A DNA stretch of 64,000 bases, from NCBI GenBank assembly GCA_950295325.1, contig OX485806.1, positions 45,443,169-45,507,168 on the forward strand, given 5' to 3'. Origin of the DNA: Polytrichum commune. Taxonomy: Eukaryota > Streptophyta > Polytrichopsida > Polytrichales > Polytrichaceae. Both the position numbers and the translations under genes were made by a program. The stretch's first letter is position 1. Each line of letters starts with the position of its first letter. The notes beneath the pieces are model-generated. The model made no database searches, had not been told where the DNA came from, and saw only the letters and a program-made list of their open reading frames with translations. Below, piece by piece: positions 23,945 through 37,165 of the stretch.

Positions 23945-24420
23945 CTATCCCCACCACCGCAACCGCTCAAAAACAGCTTGCAGATGCTTCATATGTTCAT
24001 GTTGTGTCTTATTGAAGATGATAACATCATCAATGAAACATCTACCAAAGGTCAAGCTAGAGAAAAATTGGTCCATCACTCTTTGAAACTTGGGAGGTGT
24101 ATTTTTCAGGCCAAATGGAAGAAACTTCCAATCGTACAGTTGATCATTCTCATCCTGATCCACTCTCTAGAATGCGGCTTTCACTTGATCTCCCGAAAGT
24201 AATGGGAGCTAGTGATAGCCGCATCTCAAGTCCAGGATGCTAAAGACTCAATAAAATCCAAGGGCATCAAACAACCTCTCCAAGATTGGCATGGAATACT
24301 GATCCAACTTGATCTTCCGGTTATCTAGATGGTAATTCCCGCACATCCGCTTCTCTTTCCAATTGCCAAAGATATCCTTTTTTGATGGCATAACCGTAGT
24401 ACAAGTGCCCCTTGATCATA
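23945..24420 (-). pseudogene. Gypsy reverse transcriptase palm, decayed
   Basis: The 72-codon segment 23945-24163 has FLPFGLKNTPPKFQ and then FIDDVIIF, the YxDD box with Phe for Tyr and Ile in the variable position. Upstream (24164-24420) shorter in-frame pieces continue toward the fingers. Stops lie within 300 bp, so it is not functional. Confidence 0.8.
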
Positions 24421-25539
24421 ATCCTCTACCCCCAAAAACAACAATTGGTCACCATGATACCATTGCAATGCAAGGCATAAACCAACAATCTACACCATGG
24501 TATTAGACCCATGGCTTGGTCCAACACGAAGCGTCGTTGGCCCAAAAAGGTCCAGTTTGGATCCAAGATGTCATCCATCCTCTTATTAGAAGGTGGAGGC
24601 ACTATAAAAAATTCTACAGTTAAAGTAGATAGCGGTGTGAGGTTGGTCCAAAGCCACCAAGGTTGGTGGGAATAAGACTCAAGGCCTGCGATATTCACAA
24701 GAATGGGATCACCAAGGTGTTCACAAACATAATGTCGTCATTCCAACACCTTGTCCTGAGAGTCTTCCAACAAAGGTACATTCTCAAATATGTACCCTGG
24801 AGGGGAGGTTGGTGGGCATACCACCGCCGCATGAGCCGGATGTGGTCCCAAAAAGAACTAGACTTGGGATCTTCCAACCCTCGGCCCGCCTCAACACGTG
24901 AGTGGCTTGCATGGCCATCCTGCAATCACTAGATTCACGGGACCCAACCTTCAAAGGTTTGCCTCACTGGTAAGAGTAACATCACGAGGGAGATGCGCAA
25001 AACACCCACAAATGACAATCGGGTCCAACTGCTATAGATAGAACACCATCAACTTGTGGAAATGATGACAAGCCACACAGGTGCACACCTGATTTTCATT
25101 CACATAGACATATTGTCGAATTGTGAGAACAGCCTGCAACACAGTCGCTAGTCCTCTCCCAATGCCACCAATCAATTCCACCAAAGTTATCCCCTTGTCT
25201 GGCGGATGCCATGAAATCGGATGTGCCAACGCTGATGGGGTATCATAGATAAGTGGTGATGTTGAACCGAGAGAAAAAACAATGTCCTCATACCTCCGGA
25301 ATAACTTTGTGGAATTGCATCAAGGAGGAAAAAAACCCATGGGATACGCCACACCAATGCACCCTTAGGTGCCATCTCCCGTTGATCCTCAACACTCCAC
25401 ATGAGTGCAATAACTTTTAAATAATGCAGAACCATATGGCAATGTTTCCACAATAGCATCACATCCAATAACCATGGAGAATGGTGCTATGATCGCCGCC
25501 GCCACGAAGGCCATAGGAATAAGTTCCCTGCAGCCGTTA
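24421..25539 (-). pseudogene. Gypsy protease-to-RT linker, decayed
   Basis: Broken minus-strand frames of 65-93 codons (24426, 24695, 25032, 25187) fill the space between protease and RT. I recognise no motif, but position and strand assign them to the same polyprotein. Confidence 0.45.
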
Positions 25540-25930
25540 CTAGCTAGCCTCTTGGTCAAATCCAAACCTCCTCAGCCTACTTATCCAAACCAAAACCAAG
25601 GGGTAGAGTGTTTGTTGACCAACTAAAATATTGTGATTGGTTGCAATTGTCACCGCACATATGAGAAGAAAAGGTGCGAGTGGATCTCCAAGCTTCACGT
25701 GGACGCTAATTTGCAATGGCTCCTGAATATAACCAGTGGCTCGCTCCACGTGGCCAATAGAGGTGACGATGGTAAATGGGCAAGGAGCCAAGCCATCGGC
25801 TGTCAACCATAGTTCTTAGGCAAGCGTTTTGCCAAACATAACTGGTTGTGCCCCCAAATCAATCATCACACACTGAGGTGCAATCCAAATAACATTGCCC
25901 CCAACTTGATTGACCACCAAAATGTCGGTA
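25540..25930 (-). pseudogene. Gypsy aspartic protease region
   Basis: On the minus strand the stretch from 25925 reads VMIDLGAQPVMFG. DLGA stands where the retropepsin active site D-S/T-G-A lies, so the Ser/Thr is replaced by Leu. A stop follows, and then an 88-codon frame (25806-25540) with the hydrophobic pattern of the second half of a retropepsin. Confidence 0.6.
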
Positions 25931-26467
25931 TCATTCACCATACGTACAACGTCGAGCATTCATGAGTAGGTCTAGCAGCTACATCAGACAAATAAGCTAC
26001 TCTCGTGGATTTTGGTGAATCATAAGATGTAGTCGGCTTGCTATCATCTGAGGTATGTGCGTCACAAGACGCAATGGCCTCCACTACAAACCTCGTTTGT
26101 TGTTTGGCCGTTTCCTCGAGATCTTCAATGGCAAGGAAATCTACGGTGGTTTGAGCCATAGTTAGAGAAGACAATAATGTATTTCTTTCCAAAATCCTAC
26201 ATGTTAGGTGAGAAGCCTTAGCCAATTGGATGTTGGGTGACGATTAGTTCATTGCTGTAAATAAAGGTGTGTGCAACACCTTGGATGCTAACGTGTACAC
26301 CATGTCGATCATCGCATTTGATCACACTACTTCACAATAGCAAATGCCTTTGCAAGTGTCACTCGCCCACTATAAGTTATGATGACCATGGATAACGCTA
26401 AGTCAATGAGGCCTTATTTATTCTTTGACAATATAATCTTCATTAAGTGGCTCTCTACAAAAATACT
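25931..26467 (-). pseudogene. Gypsy gag C-terminal region, decayed
   Basis: A 96-codon frame (25935-26225) precedes the protease and has the low-complexity composition of a gag C-terminus. There is no CCHC knuckle. Sequence up to 26467 has no recognisable motif; the 5' LTR and primer site of this element are missing. Confidence 0.4.
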
Positions 26468-27430
26468 TGTCGCAATCCTTGCTAATACCCCTTAACCATC
26501 TTAATTATTTTTATTTCTAGCAAGGGTAACAAACGCTAACCCTTTACATTCCGCCATGCCAATGGTTAACTCCTCCTACATCGGACCTTACAGTTTATAA
26601 GAGGGGAACCAACCCTCCTACTTTGCTTTCGAAACTCACCCTTTAATCGGTTATCAATTATCAAATGTGAATTTCCATCCATGGAAGTCCAATCTTATGT
26701 TAATCACTACATTGCCGGAGCAACATTACAACAACCCGAACCATACTAGACAACTATGCCCTCACATTGGGCCAAAGCCCATGAAGGCCATACCGTTCAG
26801 CCTCGGGTGGGTGAGGCCACACCACCTCACCCATATAAGCCTTTAGGATTTTTGGTAAGGCCCCTACACCACTATCAAACAACATTTTTTCTCTCTACCA
26901 AAAGTTGGGGCCAATTAAACATTCTCCCTTAGCTGTTGGGGCTAGAAGGCCCTAACAGCTTCAAAACACCATAATTTCTTTGTATTGTCTCTGATGCTCA
27001 CATTCAACCACTTCATCGTCATTTACCTTTCACGTAGATACCAATGGACTCCTTGCTTGTTCCATTCAGGAAATTATGCCTCTTCAAACCTTGATAGTCC
27101 CGGAAGTCACTCCCAGGCCACTGCTGTACCAGGGCGTTATCCCGGGACAACGCCCCACTCAAATTTTCATATCTCCTAGCTCACACCTCCAATTAAGGTG
27201 TTTTTGAGCATTTTGGAATCCTCACGCCATAAGTTACGCATATGTTATGACCTTAGCCTCACGACTCCTAATCTTTATGGGTGGGATGCGTTCCCAACGC
27301 CCGTGGCCCTAACCCACACTAGGATCACTTTAGCCCTCTCACCAACGGTACCACAAGTCTTGGGTGTTACTCTGGGGTCCCGCTTGTGCCCATGGTGTTT
27401 TGGGCACTCCTCATGGAGAGGTGCGTGACA
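26468..27430 (-). mobile_element. Complete LTR family 2 (copy D), 963 bp
   Basis: The plus-strand termini are TGTCGCAATCC and GTGCGTGACA, with all internal landmarks of copy A. The flanks are ATACT and ATTCT, which could be a target duplication with one mismatch (solo LTR). Alternatively it is the 3' LTR of the broken element to the right, whose integrase end lies on the same strand at 28380-28838. Confidence 0.8.
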
Positions 27431-28379
27431 ATTCTCTAGCAAATCACACCAACCTCGTGTACGTAGTACGAGGTGTATTATTTTTTTCCCGCCAAAAGTT
27501 CTATATGCGCTGCATTTGATCTCAACGGAAACTTCTTCCTCTAAATGCATAATGAATTCCCTAAAATGATCAAAATCTAGTGGAGCCCCTAAAAAAACTA
27601 GTGTTGTCTGGGTAGTATGGGCATTATGGGAGAGTCGAAAGATTGGGCTCGATGTATTCGCGGATGTGGAAGCATAAATATTCTCCTTAGGTTCACTAGA
27701 GAAATGCCTTTGCACTTCCAATACAAAGATGCTTGTTATTTGGGACAAAGAAACGGCGAATGATTTGGAAATCGCGCCTTTTGTTAATATGGAAACCAAC
27801 TCTACTTGAGTCTCCCAATATTGCTCCACTTAGCGTAGCTCCATCCAATAAGCATCCTTACACTATTACTAAGTCTGAAGGGCTTCGTATTCTAATTACT
27901 GGGGCAAAAGCTTGAAAGCATACCAATAAGAAAAATTATATTGTGTTATGGGAAATGGTCTCTGCTCGACCAAAAACCCAGTCTCGGATTCCTCATGGCG
28001 TCTTATTTTCCATATCATCAAAGGTTCCTACCCAAAGAACATTAGACCGAGTGGTAGTCCCCCATGCTAAAGTAAACTGAAAAGCCTCTTCAGGCGCTAC
28101 CATTGGTTTCACTTCTAGGATGTTAAAGGACCGACCTTCCGATGTTCCTGAAAATAAAGAATGATAGTGATGGTTCTGAATTATAATCATAAACCCACAA
28201 TGGGTCCGGTCACTAAAACCAACATGCACCTTCAACCACCACCAACCTTATGGTCTGTTGGTCATAAATCCAGCCTCAACCTGAAAAAATACAAACACCG
28301 CCCATTTTGTGTACACGCAAGGGTCTCGTCAGTTATCATTGCAACCTCACTTCCACGATACCCGATCACAAACTAGCAT
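27431..28379 (-). pseudogene. Unrecognised coding-like sequence between integrase and LTR
   Basis: On the minus strand two longer frames are open, 27829-27431 (about 130 codons before it enters the LTR) and 28235-27993 (80 codons). Shorter pieces lie between them. Composition looks protein-like (phrases such as SRSNVLWVGTFDD-type mixed residues), but no family is recognised. By position it lies downstream of the integrase remnant and upstream of LTR copy D. It may be an extra element ORF or captured host sequence. Confidence 0.35.
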
Positions 28380-28838
28380 AACACGAAATGGGGCACAATT
28401 GGAATTCTTACACTTGAAGATGTCTTCTACTTCATATTCCAAATGATTTCCCACAATGTATCTTCTTTAAATGGGTTTAATAATGAGACATAGAATTTTT
28501 AGATGCACTTTGATCTCGGGTGGTAACTCCAACTTCTACATATCTTTGAACACCCATTTGACAATGGAAAATGGACCTCTAATTTTTTAACATGAACTTT
28601 GGACTAAGGCCTTTGGACAAGGTGAAATCCTTCACATTCAATAACACCTTTCGGCCTATTTCATATTTTATTTCTCTTCTTATAGGATTGACATGCTCTT
28701 CGTAGTGTTTTCGGGTTTTTCCATCAACAACTTGGTCATCCCCAACACTTGTTTATACTTCTTAGAGAAGTCCTCACCACTCTGATTGAACTCTAGTGTT
28801 GAATATGCCCCCTGATTAACTAGGTTAATACGTTGCCT
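28380..28838 (-). pseudogene. Gypsy integrase C-terminus remnant
   Basis: On the minus strand the reading, with stops, gives EDFSKKYKQVLGM, then the GPFPIVK-like block, then KLELPPEIKVH near 28520. This is the GPF/Y-type module at the end of chromovirus-like integrases. The catalytic core is missing: at 28838 the sequence changes to a plus-strand LTR fragment. Confidence 0.65.
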
Positions 28839-29115
28839 AGTATGATTCGGGTTGTTATAGTGTTGCTCCGGCAACGTGATGATCAACATAAGATTGGACT
28901 TTCATAAATGGAAGTCCACATCTAAGAATTGGTTATCTATTAAGGTTGAGTATCAAAAGCAAAGTAAGAGGGTTGGTTCCTCTCCTATGAATTAAGATTT
29001 GCGGTATGGGAAGCTAATCATTAACATGGCAGAAGGCAATGGATTAGCGCTCGTGACCCTTGCTAAAAATAAAAATGACCAAGTTAGTTAAGGGGGGCTA
29101 GCGAGGGTTGCGACA
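28839..29115 (+). mobile_element. Partial LTR family 2 (copy E), 3' part
   Basis: It runs from the GGTTGTTATAGTGTTGCTCC block to the terminus GGGTTGCGACA. It is truncated on the left. It fixes the orientation of family 2, because a primer-binding site follows directly. Confidence 0.75.
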
Positions 29116-29117
29116 CG

Positions 29118-29129
29118 TGGTATCAGAGC
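29118..29129 (+). promoter_or_regulatory. Primer-binding site, initiator tRNA-Met
   Basis: TGGTATCAGAGC lies two bases after the LTR end. It is the complement of the 3' end of plant initiator tRNA-Met, the commonest primer of plant LTR retrotransposons. Confidence 0.9.
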
Positions 29130-29159
29130 AGGGTTTCATTCTTTGAGCTAGCACTTTGA

Positions 29160-29649
29160 AGATTAGATGGCTATCAAATGTGTGGGTTATGATGGTAAGC
29201 CCAAGGTTTCCAAAAGGTCGAGACCCTGAAATTGGAACAAAGATCATCTGCAAATGGATTTTGACCATACCATTGAATCTAATGACAATCGTGAAGATAA
29301 TGTTGAATTGAAATTCCAATTCAAAATGCTTAGAAGGTGGTGATTTTGGAATAAAATTGGTGCAAATGAGGCACCCGAGGTCTCTTAAGGCCTCTCTACG
29401 CGAATTTAACACCCAAATGAATGGTACAACCAAATTAAATGAGTTAACTAAGAAACTCATCATTTTAGATGGGGTTGCAAAAGTAGGTGGTGGATGCATT
29501 GTTCAAGTTCCCAAAGGTTTTTGAAGACATGGCGGGGATCATCAAAATTGCCAAGAGCATTGAAACCGATGACCCCAAAATGAAATTGTGCGGTGCCTCA
29601 CAACAAAGGGCTTGTGGAAATAGGTCCCAATGCAAATCATGTTTGTTCC
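29160..29649 (+). pseudogene. Gag remnant of family 2 element
   Basis: After the primer site an ATG (near 29167) opens a frame with charged, gag-like composition that is broken by stops within 50 codons. Further pieces in shifted frames follow. No CCHC knuckle is seen before the sequence enters LTR copy F. Confidence 0.45.
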
Positions 29650-30420
29650 GAGGGTAAGGCCATGAGATAAGCGTAGCTTATGACATGTAGATTCTATAAT
29701 GCTCAAAAACACCTCAATCAGAGGTATGAGCTAGGAGATATGGAAATTTCAATGAGGCGTTGTTTCCGGACAACGCTCTAATACAGCAGTGGCCTCGGAG
29801 TGATGCCCCGGACTTCCAAGGTTTGAACATGCATAACTTCCTTAATATTTGTCTAAATGGGGCATTGGCATTCAATCCATTGGCATTTACATGAAACGTA
29901 GATGACAATGGAGTGGTTGAATGTGAGCATCAGAGATGATACAAGGAAGTTATGGTGTTCTGAAGCGGATGGGGGCTTCTAGGCCTAGCGGCTAAAGGAA
30001 AATATCTACTTGGCCCCAACTCTTGGTAGAGAGACAAAAGGATTCTTGACGGTGGGGTAGAGGCCTTGCCAAAAGTCCTAGAAGCTTATATGGATGAGGT
30101 GGCGTGGCTGAACCCACCCGAGGCCGAATGGCACGGCCTTCATGGGCTTTGGCCCAATGTGAGGGCATAGTTGCCTAGTATGCTTCGGGTTGTTATAGTG
30201 TTGCTCCGGCAACACGATGATCAATATAAGATTGGACTTCCATGGATGGAAGTCCACATCTAAGAATTGGTTACCGATTAGGGACTGAGTCTCGAAAACA
30301 AAGTAGGAGGGTTGGTAGATCTAACCATTGGCATGGCAAAATGCGAAGGGTTAGCGCTTGTGACCATTGCTGGAATTGAAAAAATGACCAAGTTAGTTAA
30401 GGGGAGCTAGCGAGGGTTGC
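29650..30420 (+). mobile_element. Partial LTR family 2 (copy F)
   Basis: Plus-strand copy lacking roughly the first 200 bp, ending GCTAGCGAGGGTTGC at 30420. It contains the sense TTATATGGATGAGG TATA-like block near 30088. With copy E and the gag remnant it forms an element with nearly all of pol deleted. Confidence 0.75.
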
Positions 30421-30990
30421 ACGAGGTGCACGAGAGCTTTGGGGTCATGAAGGAGTGCATTGCCTATTTATCAACCCATGAAACATTTCTCCCATTAATT
30501 CGGGCCATGAGGTGCAAAAGACTTGGCCTTGGATTAAGGCTATGAGCCTTGGCCCCAAATCCACTATTTTACATTCGGTCCGCAGCACGAGCATGATTAA
30601 TTTTGGTATTAGAAAGCCATGTTTAATTCATAGGAATGGGAGATACCCTCTTATTCTTGCATTCAGAACTCACCGCTTAATCAATAACCATTGGTAAAAT
30701 GTGAACTTCCATCCATGCAAGTTTGTTAATCTATAACCATTGGTAAGATGTCACATGTTTGTTTGACATACAATGAATGATCCATTTAAATGAAGAAAAA
30801 AAATTGATACGGTGGTACCACGCCCTCAGCAATTGCTTAAGCCCATACAAAAGTTTTTATTGAGTTTGCACACATGATATTATTTTTTTCTTATATGAAA
30901 CCCTCCGGTTGACCCATATAAATCTCCACCTCCAATATTTAATTCAAAAATGCCGTTTTTACATCCATTTGGTGGATATTCCAATCCATG
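30421..30990. mobile_element. Scrambled family 2 fragments
   Basis: Short pieces of the family 2 LTR on the minus strand (for example TTAATCAATAACCATTGGTAA at 30675-30695, then a second TAACCATTGGTAAGATGT) mixed with unassigned DNA. No gene. Confidence 0.4.
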
Positions 30991-33522
30991 GCCGTTCTTA
31001 TTGCTAGAATGCATTTGATGGTGATAAACTTGGCCATAGGAGTAAAGTATCAGTAAAATTCACTATGGCCTTTTGAGAATATCCTTTTGCTACTAATCGT
31101 GCCTCATACCTAATAATTTCATCCAATGTAACATTCTTGATGCAGAACACCCATTTGCATCCTACACTCTTGCAATCATTTGGAAGCTTGGTCAATTCCC
31201 ACATATTATTGGCCATGAAAGTCGTACTCCCCTTGCATTGTAGCCTCCCGCTTGCTTGCATCTTCAAATGTTAATGCTTCACATAAATTCAAATAATGAT
31301 CCGACAATGCCACATTGGCCTCTTATTCGCCGTGTCAGGGTAGAATGTGATCCTTCCACCATTTTCCAAGCAGATGCCGCTTCCTTTGAGATATCTTCCA
31401 TCCTTACCAAATCTCTCAACGCGATCGTCGTTCTCCGTAGGTATTTTGATTGCGTCCTTATTTGCAACCAAGTGATTTCCCACTTGCTCCCCGCGCTCTT
31501 TGTTGTTATCACATAAGGATGATTTGAAATGTTCGTTCACAACAACTGTCGAAGGGCGTTCAATTCTCCCATTTTGACGCATTTCCAAATAGTATCCAAA
31601 GCTCGTGTCATCCTCCATGAATTTCACGTCTTTATTATTTATGAGTTTTTTGGTTTGTAAACATATTAGTCAATAGGCCTTAATTTTTCACAATATCCCA
31701 AAAATAAACATTTTGTGCACTTTACATCAAGCTTATTTCTTTTTTCATCCAACACCATTGTATAGGAGATGTATCCAAATACAATGCAAGGCCACCTTCA
31801 ACTCCACGCTTCTTCGGGCATAATGAAATCCAACGCCCTTGTTAGACAATGGTATCGTTTGTAAACCGCATTAATCACCGTAAGACTCGAATTGTGAAAA
31901 AAAAAATTGAACCCGTGATGATCAATTTTTTTGAAATAAGGGTTCAACCTATACCCAAGAAAAGACTGGAGCTCTTATTATAAGCGCAAAATGCTTATAA
32001 ATATATCTCCATAGTCTACCGCATGTGTGATTACCGGTGTGTAGTTTATGGATAATCGCCTCCTAGGCATGGAAGAATGGAGTTTTGGGCGCAAAAACAG
32101 TTTTCGTCAAGTCTAGGAGATGCAAACACATTGGCGCGAATCATAGGTGACGGCCACAAGGGTGGCGGGGAAGCAGTTTCTTTTTAGTGTAGTACATGGC
32201 ATGGATTGTCAATTATTTTTACAATCTCATGCTTGAAAGGCAAATAATTTACCTTTTCACCCTAAACGATTTGTCAAGGTTTTGAGCATTTAGCTTGTCC
32301 TTGTCATTTCCACGATGCTACAATTTGCATGTTTTGCTAGTTTATTTTGTTGAGGCATAGACGTTTGCTTCTCAATACCATGATTCTTCAAAAAATGGTT
32401 GAATGTCTTAGAAACAAACTCCCCACCATTGTCCGACCAAAACGTTTTGATTTTGTACTTTGATTGCATCTCTATAACCGCTATGAAATCTTTGAACTTC
32501 TCAAAGTAATCCCTATTGGTTTTCAATATACACAGCAATATTTACCTTAAAAATCATCAATGAAGGTTACAAAATACCTTGCACTACCCATGGATGTAAT
32601 CTTGATGGAGCCATACATGTCAGAATGCATGATTATTAAAAAATTGGTTGTTTGCCTCTTATCGTTGCTTGAAAACATAGCCCTATGTTGTCGGCCATTG
32701 ATGCGTGCTTCACAAAGCAATGAAGATATGGGGAAAAAGAATTTACCAAGGTTCATACCGGTTACCATGTTTTGGAGGGTATGAACAACCTTCACGCTCA
32801 AATGGCCAAGGCGGTGGTGCCAAAGCTCAAGTGCGCCATTTCTTGTTGAAGATCACACCAAGCTGGCCACTTTCACTTTGTGCACCTTCACAAAATTGAT
32901 TTCATACAAGTTGGGTTCACGTGGTACAATTGTAATGGCTTCATTGTTGTAAGATTTAACAATACATTCATTTACGTTGAATTGGATATTTAACTTTTCC
33001 ACATATGTTTGCTCACCGAGAGCAAATTGGTATGTAGTTTATGGAACATCTTTTATATGTATTAGGTTGATTTTATTTTTTAAGATTGCATCCACAATAA
33101 TGGATCCCATTCCGATAGCTTGGACAACGTTATTATCATCCAAATGCATATTATGTGGAGTGATTACCTCATGTGTATTAAATGCGGTCCCATGCAAAGT
33201 ATATAGACGCTCCCAAATCCAGGATCCGCTTGCACATGCTTTTGGATTGTGCTTTATGACACATTATAAATGCGTAATCATCATTGTTCTTTGCATTCTT
33301 CGCTTAATCTTGCTCATTAGTTTTTTGTTTTATAGAAAAACGTGCACTGTAGCCCGGTTTCCTAAAATAAAAACACAATTTTGTGCCATGGCGTGGAAAT
33401 GAGATGTCATTTCCTATTTTATCACAAAACCATGGTAGCATCTTCACCCAGGGGAATTTCTCCTTGTACTTCAACATCTCGTGCATCAAACGTGCCGTCA
33501 CGTAGTCCATCGTAAGTCCCAA
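30991..33522 (-). pseudogene. Ty1/copia polyprotein remnant, copy 1
   Basis: On the minus strand, in copia order: a gag knuckle with CFYFRKPGYSAR (33350, second Cys lost), and an integrase zinc region and core start (HSDMYGSIK, RYFVTFIDDF near 32590). The core continues with FWSDNGGEFVSKTFNHF near 32420, then the linker (31289-31627) and the RT start (MWELTKLPND, CKWVF, YEARLVAKGYSQ near 31100). RT ends soon after, so palm and RNase H are missing. Frames are broken by stops and shifts. Confidence 0.8.
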
Positions 33523-33860
33523 ACAACTTCATAACACCATAACTTCCTTATATGATGTTTGATGCTAACAAACAACCCCTCCATTCTCATTGAAATTTTA
33601 CGTAGATGTCGATGGACTCTTCACCTGCCTCATTCGGGCAAGTATAAAAGAAGTTATGCCTATTTGAACTTTAGCAGTTTCGGAAGTCATTCCCAGGACA
33701 ACGCCCGGGTTGTTGTCCCAGGACAACGCCCCACTCAAATTGCCATATCTTTTAGTTCACACATCTAATTAAAATGTTCTCTATAAAGAGTGTCTCAAAC
33801 ACCATGGGCACAAGGGGGGGACTTTAGAGTGACACCCAGGACTTGTGACGCCGATGGTCT
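33505..33860. mobile_element. Head-to-head family 2 LTR fragments
   Basis: 33505-33775 matches the middle of the family 2 LTR on the minus strand (CATAACTTCCTTATATGA, CGTAGATG, ACAACGCCCCACTCAAATTG). 33790-33855 matches its first part in the plus sense (CACCATGGGCACAAGG, ACACCCAGGACTTGTGACGCC). The order inverts within 20 bp, so this is a rearranged scrap. Confidence 0.6.
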
Positions 33861-34012
33861 AATCACATACTTCCCATATAACACAGGCGGTCATTATGAC
33901 ATGGCCCCATCTACATGTGTTAAGTATAATCTATGATTGTTATAGATTTAACTTAACATATACAAATGGGATCATGTTATTATAATCGCATGTGTTAAAT
34001 GTGGTTTGTGTT
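33861..34012. mobile_element. Foldback (MITE-like) inverted repeat
   Basis: Two arms of about 75 bp (33861-33936 and 33940-34012) are inverted copies at roughly 75-80% by eye, with almost no loop. Matching blocks include ACATGTGTTAAG with its complement CTTAACATAT, and the CATGGCCCCAT and ATGGGATCATG pair. Such hairpins are typical of small non-autonomous DNA elements. Target duplications are not clear. Confidence 0.5.
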
Positions 34013-37000
34013 TTAGGTTCCACATTCCTACTAGTGTAAGGTTCACATGTTTACGTACATGTTTCCAAGTTAAGTCCAATGTTCCCACGGCCAATCATGT
34101 TCCCAAGCTTGAACCAACACCCACGACTGCTCACAATGTCAAGCTTGAACCATCATTCTTGTGATAACTCACATTTCCATTTGGAAAACTATATTAGGCA
34201 GCAAATTTATATCCAACTCCACAACTTCTTTTGCACACACTTACCAACAATTTGTGAGGTTTGCATTGACAAATTTAACTCCTTATTATACCCTTGTTTT
34301 TGAAGAACTACCAAACCTCCTTCCACCTACATACAAATGGCCATCTCCTCCATGCATCTGGATCCTTCATTGCACCACAAGTGCCAATACTAATGTTAGG
34401 GTCTTAATGCATATTCAATGCACCACAAGGGCCAACACTAATATCTAATGATCCTCATGCATCATGGGTGCCTATGCTTAGACTTCAAAAACATGAAAAC
34501 TTAGACACGCCTATAAAAAATCTCATTGCGTATGAAGTGCATTAGGGCCTATCATTAAGCTCTTATGAATGTATTTTAAATCTTTTTATAAATTTAATAT
34601 GGTGATAAAATATATTTGAATATAAAATGGTTTCATTTTATCAATTATATGATTCCAAATCTATGTATTCCATTGTAATTTTTCAAAACATATATTTTGG
34701 TATCAAAATTCATCTATTGGTTGGATCTTCATTGAAACTTCATTCATTTATTCTTATCACTTACAATATTCCTTGTAAATTTTTGTTGCTTTTAGCTTTC
34801 TTAATTCATTCTCATGGATACACGTGTTCCATTTGCAACATTCCCTATGCTCTCAATATGACAATTTTCCTAGTGATGATCAACACGGTTTCTACAAGTT
34901 TCCAACTTCATGACCCGTACCCATAACCTTCATGGTTTTAAGAGTATAAAGCCAATCCTCCCATGGTTTACAACATGTTGCAACCTTCCTACCTGATGAG
35001 AAAATTTATCTTTCTCCTTCAATCTTCAAGTTGCCCAATTCATTGCCAAATTTGTTCCTCTACCTACCTTTTGTATGTGCATCCATGTGTTTTTACAACT
35101 AGCATAGACCAGCTATGAACATTATTTCATGATGCAATCTATGCCAAATTTACACAACATCCATCCCCCACAATCAAAAAAATACCCAAAAAAGATGTAA
35201 GGGCCTTCCATACAAAAACAATGGAGAATACAACAACTATATACCTCCTTACCATATCATTTGTAGAAAATCCCACACTAAAACTCTCACAATCACCACA
35301 ACATGATTTATTTTTATTTTTTTAGCATACACATTCAAAGACCTCCAACCCGTTCTCCAAACCTCCACCCAAAAATGCATAGAAGAATTGATTACTATGG
35401 GCAAAACCACAAATTCAAACCTTGACCATGACACCAAACACTCCACATTTATGACCGTACATACAACCTCTAAACTATTCCATCACAAAAATCACATACA
35501 TCCTTACAAACAACCTTGTTCTCCAATTTTTATTTTAGTGAATAATATCCATTCATACCACCCATAGTTTTACAATTTTATCAACCACAACCTTTGGAAA
35601 TAATTCTTACAGATATGGCTATATTGACCACCCTGAATTACTCGCAATATCTTAACAACTGACCCTTCAAAATTCAACACATGCCACACACTCCCAATTA
35701 AATTACGTAAATTTCACTATATTCTATCCCAAAATACACAATCTGTCAATGTACAACCAATACATGGGTCAATGCAGAAAATACCCATTCATGCCTTAGA
35801 AATTGCCCAACAAACATCAAAAAAATGCAAACACTTGACCATCCACAAACTCCACATAAATAGATCCAACAAAAAATTTCAATATGTCCAAAAACTCATT
35901 TTAAACTAGAAAAACGCATGCAAATGTCTCCCAAGCATACAATCCCCAACTGGATCTTTCCACGCAACTGGTCAATTTTATACATTGTTTTTGTACGCAT
36001 CACATTTTCCCCACACAACCATCAAGAAATCTCACCATACAAGACAAATGCTTAGATATCATTGTAAATTTACCCCTTTGTACCAACTATTATAAAGTTG
36101 AAAACCCCACACATTTTCACCATATCCATAGGACAATGTTGCAACATCTACATGCCTAAAATAGAATCAAATTAACTTTAAATATCACTTCCACAATATG
36201 GTAAATTACAAAATAACTCCAACCTCCTCTTTGTAATAATCCTAAATATAAAAAAATTTATAAAACCCACAGAACCCAACATTTTCTATGAAAGACTAAC
36301 AAAATATTTAGAAAACCACACAAACCGCAAAATGTTGGTATATAACCAGCTATTGCCTTTTAGGTTCAGGTTGCATCTTGTATCTTGGAGTTACATTTGT
36401 GATGAAATCTTACACATTTTTCATCAAATGTGTCCTACCTAAGAGTTCCACATTCTAGTCTTCAATTTGCTTAGGGTGCAATTGATATTTTGTTCTTTCA
36501 ATTTTATATATTGAATATAAATATATTTCTCATAAATGTATTCATTTGTATTCTTGTAGTTTGTACATTTTTTAGTTTGATATCTCTCTATATTGTTTTA
36601 TTTTGCAATTGCAATTGCAAGGCTAGAATTTTGCACTGTCTAAATAATATAGGCATTATGTATATCTATATGTTTGGCATAAACATTTTTCAACCCATCA
36701 AAGAACCATGCCATGTGCTAAATCGAGTGAATGTGGTTGCACAATGGGCAAAAAAATATTGGTAAGTTTTCAATTAAAACATTTATATATTAGTCGTTCA
36801 TTAAATATAAGAGTTTGGAAGACTTGCACCAAAGTTATTTCCAAAAAATGCTATAGAATGTGGTTCACTGTTGTAGAAGGTAGAACATCATATTGCTTGT
36901 AGTCAATACAAATATAATGAAAGAGGCATGAGAAAGAATAAAGTTAATATAAGGCGACAATGATAATTTGAAGAGGGATAAGAATTATCCCATATTGTTT

Positions 37001-37165
37001 GTATGAACCAATGAAAAAATAACAATAAAAGACAAAACAAGGATATCATGCAATCATATCACTCCAAACATTGTTTATATGCCTTTTTGTACGTCTATAT
37101 GCTTGTGCAATCTTATCTCTATTCCTATTGATATCCACTAGGTTATGTATCCACCATGCAATGAA
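34013..37165. other. AT-rich stretch without recognised genes
   Basis: Several open frames below 100 codons (34161, 34627, 36490) encode hydrophobic or low-complexity peptides as expected from AT-rich DNA. No domain, RNA gene or clear repeat boundary was found. Confidence 0.4.

Noticed and set aside
26463-27435. ATACT/ATTCT as a certain target duplication of LTR copy D
   Set aside because: One mismatch in five is weak, and the copy could instead be the 3' LTR of the element to its right.
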